DNA of 64,000 nucleotides from Ifrita kowaldi (lineage: Eukaryota; Chordata; Aves; Passeriformes; Cinclosomatidae), in contig VZRS01000485.1 in the NCBI GenBank assembly GCA_013398055.1, positions 62,001 to 126,000 on the forward strand, written 5' to 3'. The first letter of the stretch is position 1; every line of letters begins with the position of its first letter. Position numbers and translations under genes: made by a program. The notes below the pieces were generated by a model. The model saw only the letters and a list, made by a program, of their open reading frames with translations. It had not been told where the DNA came from and did not search any database. Shown here in pieces: positions 35,176 through 46,700 of the stretch.

Positions 35176-38100
35176 GATATTGCATGCTAATCAAGTGAGA
35201 GAAAACAAGAGAAGCCAAAATGTGTTTATGCATTTAAAAATGCAAAAGCTGTGTGCAGTCCTGACCTCCAAACCCCCAAACTGCCTGTGGTCCATCCTAC
35301 CATCCCAAGAGGCACTGATCAAGGTCATTGCCTCTGGATGTACCTGCAACCCAGTGAATGAAGGGAAAAAGAAATTAAAACAGTGTAAGAGCATAAAAAG
35401 TACCAACTGCTTTCACTTCCGAAAGCCAAAAGGGGATATGGAGAAGACTCAAGTAAAAGGATACATCTTTGGACACTTGGGTTGACAACAAGCAGCAGAG
35501 AATCCCACAGTAAACCTTCCTCTGGCTGCAATTCAGTTTAACTCACACCACAACGCCCAAGGGTTGTGAGAAAGGCCTTGCATGGCACAGCTTTGGATAT
35601 TTACATGCAAGTTGTTAGTAATGCTTACCAAAAATGAGATAGCTCAGTTTCAGCTCTTATGGTGAAGTTGAGGTTTACTTTTTTTGCCTTTAAAACTTTT
35701 CTTACCCAAAACAGTCAGAAAAAGTAACAATTCTCATTCATGTTTGATCTGCTTCTTTAGCAGTCACACACCAGCAATGACACAAATAGACACAATGCCT
35801 GTGGTGAAGAATGGAAACCCTTCTCCAATTACCTAAGGCAGTTCTGATTATAACAAGGGCAGCAGAGGAGACACAGAAGTTACACCTTGTTACCTGCCTT
35901 GGTGCACAGCAAGGAAAAAAATTAGTCAAAAAAAGGAATACAAGGGGTGAGGGGGAAAAAATCTCCAAACAAAACACAATCTCCCTTCTATTCAGTAAAT
36001 GAGAAATACATAAAGGATTGGTAGAAAGATGACAACAGTAGCTTAATGCTAACTGACATGAATGGATACTGTGTATTCATTACATAGGGCCAACAGTGCT
36101 ACATATGTCTTTAAAGATTTTCATTTTGAAAGAATGCAGGATTAAAGCAATACATTTATTTCTACTTTACAGGATTCACCTGTCTGACAACTCCTGCCAG
36201 TAGAAAAACTCTTGTTTCTGAAGAGGTGCCATGAAGAGAAGTCCAGTGAAAAATTATCTATCTAGAATGGACGTTTTATATTTGCCATCCAAAGTTTTTC
36301 ATAGGAATTTAGTAATTACTATTTATTATACATCAACCATGTTTTAATTGGTGACCATTGATAAATGTTTACTGAGGAAAACACAGCTCAATGACAGCAA
36401 TTTGAGCACAGAGGTCTTTGTGTGCACCCTGTGCTTCAAGGATAATACAGTGTTACCAAAAAGACTCAACACATCTGGGCTGCATCATTGTTGGTTGTTG
36501 TTGTTCCCCCATTCTAAATTGGCTGCTTCCCTATTTGCTTCCCAGCTCACAGGCAGGAGAGTCCAACGAGGCCTCATTACACGAGGTAAAAGGAGCTATG
36601 CCCTAACACACACAAAATTTTGGGGAAAACAAAGCCAAATCTTCCGTGAGCATCAAGGGCTGTACATTCCTCCATACACTATGCCCTTAATAATGCCTGA
36701 TTTATAAACACTCTCCCTCGAAACAGCCTCGCTGCTTCTTGCCCTGCTGTCAAGCTGATTCCCTTTCACACATCACAGTCTGTGTCAATGGAGGCAATAC
36801 AAGGGTCTCTGTTGGTGCTGCAGCTCTCCTAAAGACATGGAGAGAGAGAATGGCTCTAAAAGCATCTTTGTTTAGGTGCTGGGGAAGAGGTAAAACCTGG
36901 CACATGAAGAGAAGGGATACATCTAAGCCTCTTCATGTGTACTATATTTTCAAGCTTTCTCACAACAAATTTGGAAAGATGCCTTAAAGGGACAGTGATG
37001 ACATTTGAAAGTGAAGGCTTTGATTTGGGGAAGAGGGGAAGGAGCTGTTCAGTGTCTCTGAATGCAGAGTGAGTCACTGCACTGTTATCCACTGTGGATT
37101 CATTCACTCTACAGTGAAACTGTGTGTCTATTCGGGCTGGAAGGCTGAACTTTTCAGTGTTCCCATGAGCAGAAGCTGTCAATAATGAATTCACAGCTGC
37201 AGGTGAAACACGCCTTAGAAATTCAATTAATCAGAACACATGTGCTTCAGGAAATGGCTTTCCTAAGTCATGTCAAGGGAGATCACAGGAAAAACTGTAT
37301 TTGGCATGTGGACGTTCAGTAAATGGGGGCCAAACAGTTCAGGGAAGAAGAGGGAAGAACAGCAGAGTTTCCTCTGGTCTAGACCTATTCACTGTCAGGG
37401 TCATTGCAGGGCAGGAGCCTCCCCACAGCTCCTGTTTCACCAAAAACTAAAGATGACCTTTCATCAGCCAACAGACCCCCAGTCAGGCTGCCTTGTACTG
37501 TACATCCAGCACACAGGCCATATATCCACGGGTGCAACCTCACTGTTTCTTCCTCTTCTCTCTCCAGGCTTCGGCACTGGAGGGCTCTATTATCAAATAG
37601 ATGTTCATCACCGAGACCAAACAGAAATTAGCAAATGTGACAATGACAAGGCTGAAAAAAGCAGAAATTGAAGTAATGTGTTTTTCACTAGAGCTTACAG
37701 AGCCATTATCCAAAATACCTATGTTCCTTCCTGCCTATGCACAGAAAACAGTCAGGGGCCACAGCCTAAAGATCCCTTCTGCAAAGGAGGATCATTCAGC
37801 ATATTCACAAAAAAGGTTCCTCTATCAGCTTCAAAATGGACTAAGCATATAATTAAAATCCAGGTCCTGGTTGGCACAAAAACATTTCTCTTATTATTGT
37901 CAACTCCTTTTTTAATGTGTTCTTACTTTGCCACAGATCTAACAGAAGGACCATGAGCAATGCTACTCCTGCACTGGCAACTGTACGATTTTCATGGGCA
38001 TTTGGACTCAGATTGACATGCTCTACAGAAAGTGAGAAAAAGGTTTCATTCAGCACACAGCATCATAGCTAATGCTGCCCTATCAAAATTCATATTAAAC

Positions 38101-39404
38101 CAGAGATACATGAGATGACAGAATAAGTATGGGGATGGGAAAAGAGATAAGACAATAATGCAGATGAGACAATAAGATAATGTAGAAGGTGATGCCCTGC
38201 ACTGCTTAATCTGTCTCCCAGGAATAAAATATCCAGCTAAGCAAACAAGGTAATGTGGACCTCAGTGAACTTCCTGTTTTGAGGTGTGATATGCAATGCC
38301 AAACCTACTTGGTAGCAAATAAAATCTCTCAGCATGAAAGTACGTTCACAACTTCTCAACGATGTCATTTTGACAGTTTCCTCTCATTTCCCACAAGATA
38401 CTGCCTACAGCCATTTGCAGCTGATCCACACCCTTTTCCATGAAAAGCAGACTGCACCCACACTCTTCATTACAAAGGTGGCAAAATACAATTTGAAACA
38501 AACTCCGTAGCTCTCCTTGCCCAGCTGCCTTAGGTCAGCACCATGGGATGCTACATCCCATAGGGCACAGCAATAACCTCAGTGCTGAAGGATGAGCATA
38601 GAAAGTCTCCAAAATGTAGCAGGGGACCAAGTGCCTTTGAGCCCACAGGAGGCCATGCCACGAGGCAGGCAGAGTCAGTGCGCTGCTCCCTTGGCACAGC
38701 TGAAACTGGGCTTCAAAGGACACAGGAAAAGGAGCTGCATTTGCTGAACAACACGTCTACAGTGCTGCTCCCTCCTCTCCCATTGCTTTACCAGTCAGGG
38801 CTTCTGCCTCCATCCCGCATGACAAATCAGAGAGGTGGCCTTGGATCAGCAAAAACTGATGGAATACAACAAGGAAACTTGCAGTATCAAGTCATACTTT
38901 CCTGTGGGTCTACAGTGAGATTTTACAAACTTACAGAGGAGAATCCTGTGGTGTTCACAGTCCCTTATCACAAAGCCCAGGTGACCACAGAATTCACTGC
39001 ACTGTTGGTTGTCCCAATATTCACTGAGGATTTGGGGCCTCCACCCACCACCACTCAAAGTACTGACACTCTGCACCAACACTTTATCTTCTCTTCATAT
39101 AATTTCCCCCTTCTTTTCAACAAGCCTTAGAGGAAAACAAAAATTATGGGCACAGAGGCAGGCTCGAACCATAAAACCTGCTGCAGCCTCACTGAGAAAA
39201 CAATAGAAAAATCACAGGAAGTGTCACATTTTCACCATTCAAACAGGTATCTCACACCCAGGTCAACCTCAAAATGCACCTTCCAAACAGGGTAACACAC
39301 ACACAGTCATCATTGCTTCTGGCAGTCACTGCAGGCATGCTGACCTGCTCCCCCACAGCCAAACTTAACCTGCCCCAACAGAGACCCCCAAAAATTGCAC
39401 TCAC

Positions 39405-40400
39405 CTCTATGGGCTCGGAAGGGGTTTCCAATTTGGACAGTTCAGCTTTGGCTTTTGCCTTCAAATCTGAGAGATCTTCATCGGTCTCTTCCTTGGGCTC
39501 TGAAGAGGTTTCCAACTTGGATAGTTCAGCTTTAACTTTTGCCTTCAGATCTGAGACATCTTTGGGTCCTTCATGGTACTCCTCCAGGAGAGGTTTGAGC
39601 TCCAGGGATTCAAATGGTGCCTGATCTTGGCCATCCATGGGTCTGACATAGGCAGTTGGTTTCTGCTGCATTGCACTGGCTTTTGATGCCAAAGAAGGGG
39701 GGAAAGTCTGAGAGGAAGGCTGAGTGGTGCTGGTCAAGGTAATGACTGGGCTGTCCCGACTTTCCTTCTCCTGTGATCCTGTCACTAAGTCCTGTAATGA
39801 TTTGGTTTGACTGTAGGTCGACCCATAACTTTTGCTGCTGTTCTGTGACCTGGAATTGATATGCTGGCTGGAATGTAGAGGTGACAGGGGTGCCACTGGA
39901 GAAGACAACAAACATGGCAGGAATGGGGAAAGCGCCAGAGGGGAAGCCTGCAGGCCGTGAGCACGACCTTCCCCACTCCCAGGCTTGTCATTGTGGCTGT
40001 GGGGAAAACCTGCCTGACTGTCCCGGCTGCCACGGCCGTGCTCCTGACCGTGGCTCCGAGCGCTGGGTAAGCTGCGGCTCTTGGTGTGCAAAGCTGAAGC
40101 TGGCTCTGTTCCTGCCTGTGCCTTTTGGTAGTGACTGGAGTGGCTTGGAGGACGAGGGGCTACAACCATAGGTCCCACGGGTGGACGGCGGGTGGGGTGC
40201 TGGAATGAAGATGGCAACGTACGGATGGGCTTCTCAGGGAAGTAAGGGCGATCAGGCTGTCCGGGGGGAAACAGAGGGGCAACACTCTTTGGAATCCCTA
40301 TAAGGTTCTGACAGGATTTGTTGCTCATAAACTCCTTGACCTCCTCATAATTGCCCAGCATGTTCTGAATTCGGCTTGACAACTCATCTTCTTTATTAGT
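39405..40400 (-). CDS. AFF1: AFF1 large N-terminal exon with an in-frame tandem duplication
   Basis: The exon has 996 bases and 332 codons, phase 0 on both sides. It starts TNKEDELSSRIQNMLGNYEE, continuing the P-TEFb-binding N-terminal homology domain (human TAKGDELSSRIQNMLGNYEE). A long disordered Pro/Ser/His-rich part follows, including LSSPVAPLSPLHSSQ (human LPSPVPPLSPIHSNQ). Then come SQTFPPSLASK and AMQQKPTAYVRPMDGQDQAP, an AFF1 hallmark. The C-terminal end holds two copies of DLKAK(V/A)KAELSKLET(S/P)SEP, 28 codons apart. From memory, human AFF1 has only one such segment (DLKVPAKAKLTKLKMPSQS). The acceptor is CGTTGCAG and the donor is GTGAGT. Confidence 0.97.
39411..39563 (-). repeat. 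Coding tandem duplication, two units with 84-base period
   Basis: The two units lie at 39411-39479 and 39495-39563. They differ at about 9 of 69 aligned bases by eye, and their spacing of 84 bases keeps the reading frame. The units encode the repeated DLKAKxKAELSKLETxSEP segment at the end of the exon. Confidence 0.9.
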
Positions 40401-40910
40401 CTGCAACGGAAGAACAAAGAGGTGGACATTTCAAAAGCTCCCCAAAAGCTCAGGAAGAGACATTCTTCAGGATTTTAACTTAATCACTACGCATGACCAT
40501 GAGTGAAGTTAGGCAAGCTCATCTTGATCCTGCAATTCTCTCCAAAGCAGACAGGACTGCTTGAGCCACTATCAGTTATTCCAAGCTGAGCTTGGTGCAC
40601 ACCTGCAGATTCCAGGAGCACAAACATCAGATCTATTTGTTATATAGCTGCAGGCAGCCAGGCAGCCAAGCTGCTCCTGAGCACTCTCCCTCTAACTACA
40701 GGAGGACAGTCCAAAGTCCATACTGCTCTTGCACAACCAACAGAGATTCAAGCACACACTCTGAGGAAATAAAATTAAGCAGATGGGAAGATGTTGTGTT
40801 TGTGTTTATCATGCTCAAGTCTGCTACACCCTATGCAGAGCAACAGCTCTCCTCTTCCACCCCAACCCTCCTTCCTCCTCTCTTCCCCCCACCACAGCCC
40901 GTACCATTAC
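40401..40910 (-). other. AFF1 intron
   Basis: This 510-base intron lies between the two N-terminal homology domain exons, with donor GTAATG and acceptor CGTTGCAG. No feature is seen. Confidence 0.85.
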
Positions 40911-41031
40911 CTTGTAGGGTTCTGCAAAGAGGGGAGTCTTCTCAGAGAACAGTTTTTTGTCTTCCAGTGCCTCCTGACTCCGTCTCTCTTTCTCTCGAAT
41001 CCGCAGCAAGTTTCTGTCCTCATTGCACAAG
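40911..41031 (-). CDS. AFF1: AFF1 N-terminal exon, P-TEFb-binding segment
   Basis: The exon has 121 bases: one base completing a Ser codon and 40 codons. It starts LCNEDRNLLRIREKERRSQE and ends KTPLFAEPYK. Human AFF1 has LYNDDRNLLRIREKERRNQE and KIPLFGEPYK. In AFF4 the equivalent N-terminal peptide wraps around cyclin T1 in P-TEFb and is also the surface used with HIV Tat. The ser-leu junction shows that a short upstream exon, with the start Met, must be spliced on. That exon is not visible. The acceptor is TTCCTAAAG and the donor is GTAATG. Confidence 0.96.
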
Positions 41032-43059
41032 CTTTAGGAAAGAGAGAAATGAAGGACAATTAACATTGTACACCAGTGTTATCAACAAGTATCTACTTTG
41101 TACAGAAATCCTGGTTTTCAGACAATGGCATACATCCAGAAAGTAATTTTGAAATCCATGGAACGGTTACAGCTGACAAATCAGTTACGTCAAGAATTTG
41201 CTGCACAACACAGTAACGTGACACACAAGGCAGGTACACACATCCTTCTCAGTGATCTCTACTCCTGATACCATCCTTTAAGTAGAGTGGGAAAGAAAAA
41301 AACTAGCCATCCATTTCATTGTGAAACAAATTGAGAAGCAGTCAATGGGAGTGATAAGCACACCAGCTGGCAAATCCATTTGCAACAATAAAGTGTGAAA
41401 AACTACCATTCTTGTCCTCCTTCAGATTTCCACCCCAACTCTTCCCCCAGGAGTAAAAGAGAATCCATCATTTTGAAGGTGTTGCCACTTTCAAACAATG
41501 AACTTTGCCTACTTGGCAAAAAAACAAGGCAACGCTACTTGGCGGTAAACAGGCTTGAAAGCTGCTCACAAGAAAACCCATGTAGTTGCATTTAAGGCAA
41601 TCATGCAAACGTATTTAGAAAGAAGGTCTTAGAAACACAGAAAACACCAGGTCAAATCCCCCTGTTCTTCCTCAACCGCGTCTGCATGCACTCAATTCCA
41701 CCAGCCCCACACCAAAGCACCAATAAACCTGGGTCACATGCACAGCAGAAAGACTTCACAGAAAACCAGATTTTTAAACTACACCTTGCCTTTGAAATAC
41801 TACTGCAAAACAAAGGAATCTCTTCCTCTAATCTTTATAGACATTGGGGAAGAAAAAGCACGCAGGCGTCTCTCTCCTGTTCTAATTGTACCCTACTGCC
41901 CAGTCTACTGTATACATACAATTCCTATATTCTTCTTCAAACACGCTAATTCTCAAGTGTCCCACTTTGCAAGGGAAGAGCCTTGCCTTCCCCACCAGTG
42001 ACATCTTCCCAAATGCTCCAATAATCTGCTGCAGAAAGTTCAATCATCCCTAGAGGAGAGGCAGAGGACTGGCTTTGCTGTAGCAGTTACCCAAGAGGTC
42101 TGACTGCTGCAGAGGGGGTTTCCTGACTCAGTGGGACCTCTGGAAAACGATGCAGCCGGATGGCAAATTTCTATATATGGAACTGCAGTAAGGAGGTACT
42201 TGCACCACTAAGACAGAAAAACATATTTAGGGGTTAGACTGTGCACATTTAGCATAGTTTCCAACTTTGCTAGTGCTGAACTGTTTCCAAATATAGCACA
42301 ACAGAAGCGTCCAGTAATATCTATGTACCCACTTCTGCAAACAATTTTAAACAGTCATAAAAGAAAAAAAGACGGAAACAGGAATCACTGACCACTGCTT
42401 CAGTAAATACATACAATCCTGCTGTAATAAACTGTATAATAGAACCATTTCCCCTGTGAATCTGATGTCACTTTGCATGCCAGCAATTTCCTATCTATAA
42501 GCAGTTAGTTGGGCAGTTGCCCTGCGTGTGCCAGGAAAGCTTTGTGCAGTCAGGTGTGGGAGACACCAACTGCAAAAATTTTTTAGGAAGAATTATAAGG
42601 CAAGCTAGATGCAACCTTAGCTATATCTACTATCTGAAATGGTATGCTTGCAAATGATTTTTTTAAGTGAATGTGTTTCATAAAAAGGCAGGCCACATAT
42701 TATGACCCTGAAAATTGCTTTTTACTAAAACATTGTGCCACATCTATGTGGATTACGGATGTCCTTCTATTTCTAGGCTGGCAAGCAGCCAAATTCAGAG
42801 TAATCAAGTTGTTTTGCTCAGAGGTTCTAATCACGTTCAAACAAAAGGAAAACCCTAAACCACTTGAGTCTCTCACAACAATAATATTTATGATGAGAAG
42901 TACCTATGTTTCCTATATGTACCCTGACACTGAATGCAAAACAACTTACGTGCTGCTTGCTGCAAAGACAGCAGCTGTAACACCCCTAAAGGCCTTTTCT
43001 TTCCCTGAACCTTCCTTGACCCCAAGCTCTCTTCCCAGCAATAAATTCTTTCTAAAGAG

Positions 43060-43210
43060 TGTGGAGCGGGGGCAGAGGGGATGGGCAGGGACACCGCCTA
43101 TTTGCCACAGTGCCAGTTCCCGAAGGTTTAAGAAGAAACAAAGGTGCCTGCTCGGGAACATCCCGGCGGACACGGGTGCTCGAGCACGTACGGGAGTACC
43201 GGGCAGTGCT
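43060..43210. promoter_or_regulatory. CpG-rich patch about 2 kb upstream of the P-TEFb-binding exon
   Basis: This part of the intron is GC-rich with a cluster of CpGs (for example in CCCGGCGGACACGGG and CTCGAGCACGTACGGG). It lies upstream of the first visible exon on the AFF1 strand. Mammalian AFF1 has alternative first exons, so an internal promoter is possible, but no start codon exon could be fixed here. Low confidence. Confidence 0.25.
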
Positions 43211-43732
43211 CAGTGAGGTCAGTCTTCATACCCTCACTGGGTACAGTGGTCCAGGCTGCTGGCCATGCACAGCTGACTGCCCCTGCAGCCAGACCAGGGG
43301 TCATTCCCCTCCCCTTTGCTGCTCAGGATCGCCATCCACCCCCTGCCTCCCTGTCTGAATTGGGTCAATGTAATTTTCATTCCGAGTTTTCCTCCAACTT
43401 CATTGAACAGAAGAAGCTACAGTTTCAAAAGCAGAAGGATAAGGGGAAAAACCACTGAGTAGCTACTTATTTAATCATGCAGTTGAGAGCAGCAGCCCTC
43501 CCTTCTCCAAGTTACAGACAAGACCTTAAACTACCTGAAGGCAAGAGCTAAAACTCCTTCCAATTATCATATAGGTGTCATGAAAACCTTTTGAACACCT
43601 GGGCTATGCTGTAACTCGCACAGCAGCTACTCTAAGGTCAAGTGCCAGGAAGCCAGGCAGAAAGCCTCTGAGAACCACGGTCAGCTCAGGCCCTGCGTGG
43701 CCCCATGCCAAGAGGAGAGGAGGTCTCCATGG

Positions 43733-43793
43733 CCTGCCAGGCGCCAGCAAGGAAACCCATGCGGAGAGGCCGTCTGCCGGGCTCCAGCAAGGC
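43733..43793. repeat. Imperfect tandem duplication, about 39-base period
   Basis: GCCTGCCAGGCGCCAGCAAG and GTCTGCCGGGCTCCAGCAAG are related sequences about 39 bases apart. The similarity covers about 20 bases with a few changes. Confidence 0.55.
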
Positions 43794-46700
43794 GTCCCTC
43801 GCGCACGTGTAACCCCAACCCTGCTACTGCCAAAGCTGCAGGGAGAACCCCTGTTCTTCAGGAACCTCTTCAGATTCACGGCTTTGATATTCAGATTTTC
43901 CTAGAATGAGAACTCAAGAAAAACCTCAAAACCACCCCCAAGCTCTTCCTTACTGGTTTGCAGAAATGCTTGGGGAAACTGGACCTCGAGGCTTGGCACA
44001 AACACACCAAGCACATGGGAGCCTGGGAGTTGGGGGACACATGCACAAATCACCCCCACCCCCCAAAAAACCCCGAAATTGTACTTTGCTACAGACTGAA
44101 ACAGTAGAATTCTGCTAGGCTCAAAGCAGCCCAAGGTGAAGGCACTGCACTGGCTCCCATAATAAGGGATTTGGTTCAGGAAGTTCAGCAAAGCACACAC
44201 CCTGACCCGCAACATCATCCAGACTTGGGTCTGTAACAGAAGCCATCAAATACCAACGTGCTCTGAAGCTGCTCTCAGTGACATGCCAACCCTTACTACA
44301 GAGTTTCAAATGCTGATATGCGACAATCCAGACCATGACAACATTTTCAAAAAATAGACTGCTGCAGGAAGAAATTCTGCCTCTTCTATCCCATGCATTC
44401 TTCAAATGAAAATGAAATGAAAATAAAAATCTGCTTCAGTTGTAATAAGATATAGTGCTGGCTCCCACAAGGAATTATCCAGGAGCAGGGAAAGGGGGTG
44501 GAGAAAGGCTAAAAAGTAAACACACAAAAAACACTCACTTCCCTCTCAACACGCAGAGCCTCTTTCTCTGAAATACTGAGACACAGCATTTCATTTTAGT
44601 ACAACTGCAGGAAAACACGAATTGATTGAAGCTGTTTTGTCATTAGAATTGATTCTTTTTTTAACATGAGAAACTGCTGATCATGATTGAGAGACATTTT
44701 TGTTTAAGGCAAGACACATCATCCCTAAAAACAATTAAACAGAGATCACAAGGATGCATCACAACAGCCTTGCTGCAGCACCCCGGCTCTGTTCCTGTGA
44801 AAGTCTCCACAGAAGAATTGCCACCAATTTATAGAGCCAAGATCACATCTGCAAAGATTAAAAATGCAATTTCATTCATCAGCCCATCAGCTTGAAAAGA
44901 AACATGGATAAAGGCATGGCACAGAAAGTTCCTGAGCATCACAGCTGTGCTCAGCTCTCACACTGGTATCACCTACGCAGCCTGACAGTGACTGCAACAC
45001 AAGCAGATGAAAGGACAACACTACAGTTAATATCAAACAGCATCAAAAACTCCTTGGCCCAACCTTTGCTTCCTTTCCTTTATGGAAACATTGACAAGCT
45101 GCGACTTGCTGAATTTTTTTAAGTTCTGTTTCACATCAAACACTATTTCTCAAAAAACACACAGTTTGAACACACACAAATGATAAGAGAAAAACATAGG
45201 GCAGAAATACAACAGATGGTACAGTTAGTCAATAATTTTCTGCATCAGCACCATCAATCAGCTTTGGTACATGCTTCCCAAAACCACATATCTTCACACC
45301 AAAGTAATATGAATTGGAATTTGCTTTTCAAGATTTTGCTTCCTCTAGCTCCTTCAACTCATCAAGCAGCTATCCAGCCCTGTTCACTGACTGCATGACA
45401 GGGGCATCAGACCCATGGAGCAAGAGATCCAGGCCTCACAGCTCACTGTTTATCTACAATGCCTGTAAGAAACCTCCTGTCAAATATTTTTGAACAAAAA
45501 CAATGTTCCAAGAAAATGCAGCACTGCTGCAACCTTTCCTTCAAAGCAGACGGAAAAATGATGCTGAATACACCTCTTTTTATGTTTTAAATACAGAGCC
45601 CTCTAGGTTACACAAAAAAATTGAAGCAGAGAAGGCTGGGATGTTGTAACAGGCAGAAGGGAACTGCCACTTCACTTAAGTAGAAGCTAAGTTAGCTTTT
45701 GCCAGGAAAAAAAAAAAGCAGTTCTACTTTTGTAACATTAATCATCTTCTCACTCAGCCTCTCCTATGGTAATCTTTGGGTTCAAATTCTTACTTATTTG
45801 TTTCCTCCCAGTGTTGCCAAGTTTAAAATTATATTCATTACTCAGCCATTAAAAGGCTTTTGCTTCCTTTCAGCATCAATAGGCCTTTGATCATCAAGCA
45901 GTTCCCAGGAGCAAGCCTGATCTTTTCCTGAGAAGAACTGTGGCCCTGCAGCGCCCAGCAACTTTAGCAGGAACTGGGAACTCTCAGATGTTCTTCAAAC
46001 ATGACAGATCCTTCATAGAACTGAGCCTAAACCCCAGTGCAAATGGCTGTGAACTTAAAAACACACCCCAAGATTTCTCAGTCTGTGGTCCACGAAGTCT
46101 CAAAAGAGGAAAAAGATTTGTCAAAAGATGCAAATAACTGACAGTAACAACCTCTTGTGCCTACTCAGAAAAGGCAAACAAGTGAAAAGTTTATGGCTCG
46201 AACTTTTCCTCGCACCCTGAAATGTTTAAAATCTAACCATTATTTAGTCATAAACTGCCACGTACAGCAGCAACTTAGGAAATCTGGAAAAATGTGACAA
46301 TTATAGAGCATGTGACTATGGTGCCATAGCTGAAGACCTGAACAAACCAAGAGGCAGCCTCTCCACTTGAGATGCTGCACAAATGAAGTCTCTAAAGTAA
46401 CCCAGGCTTTCAGCCTCTCCCCATGTAGGTGACGTTAATAGAACAGTCAGAAAAGGTGTTAATTATAAGTTAGACGGGGAACACGAAAGCTGTCATTCTC
46501 CATCTAAATGCACATATACTAGAAGGGCTTTTAAGAAGGTGTGATTGTGTGAAGTGTAATTACAAGGAAAGCAGACAAGGAGTTGATGAATTTAAGGCTT
46601 TGTTTGTTCTGGATGTGGCAGGCAAAGCAGGAAATGTGAAAAATTTAAATCACCGGGTATGTGCAATGAAAAATCTTGACCACTTCGCCTCTGCAAGGCG

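Larger units (their letters stand above)
20794..39404 (-). other. Large AFF1 intron (18.6 kb)
   Basis: The intron separates the N-terminal exon from the ELL-binding exon, with donor GTGAGT at 39404 and acceptor TTACAG at 20794. I found no coding exon in it on either strand. It holds a CpG-enriched patch at about 34610-34890, a perfect hairpin at 35130-35175, a trinucleotide run at 29944-29966 and scattered A/T tracts. I recognise no transposon, which is normal for a bird genome of low repeat content. Confidence 0.8.
1335..41031 (-). other. AFF1: AFF1 (AF4) gene body, 18 coding exons seen; both ends missing
   Basis: AFF1 is a scaffold of the super elongation complex in the nucleus. It brings P-TEFb (CDK9/cyclin T1), ELL proteins and AF9/ENL together to release paused RNA polymerase II. 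Eighteen exons are read on the minus strand, each with AG acceptor and GT donor, and the frame closes through all of them (3506 bases; 1168 complete codons plus one split codon at each end). The choice of AFF1 over AFF2, AFF3 and AFF4 rests on several segments: KPTAYVRPMDGQDQAP, MRCQSILHMAMF, TGLPSPLSPIPSPAGSV and SSYVNITSYIL resemble AFF1 most closely from my knowledge of the family. The start codon exon and the terminal exon are not visible. In mammals AFF1 is a frequent MLL/KMT2A fusion partner in leukaemia. Confidence 0.93.

Noticed and set aside
38582..39130. Plus-strand open frame of 182 codons near the AFF1 N-terminal exon
   Set aside because: It lies in the intron, antisense to the gene, without a recognisable motif. 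It can occur by chance in moderately GC-rich sequence.
40592..41146. Plus-strand open frame of 184 codons
   Set aside because: It overlaps the minus-strand P-TEFb-binding exon and its flanking introns and has no family resemblance; it is a shadow.
42671..43216. Plus-strand open frame of 181 codons
   Set aside because: No domain recognised and it is in the 5' intron of AFF1. Conservation would be needed to take it further.
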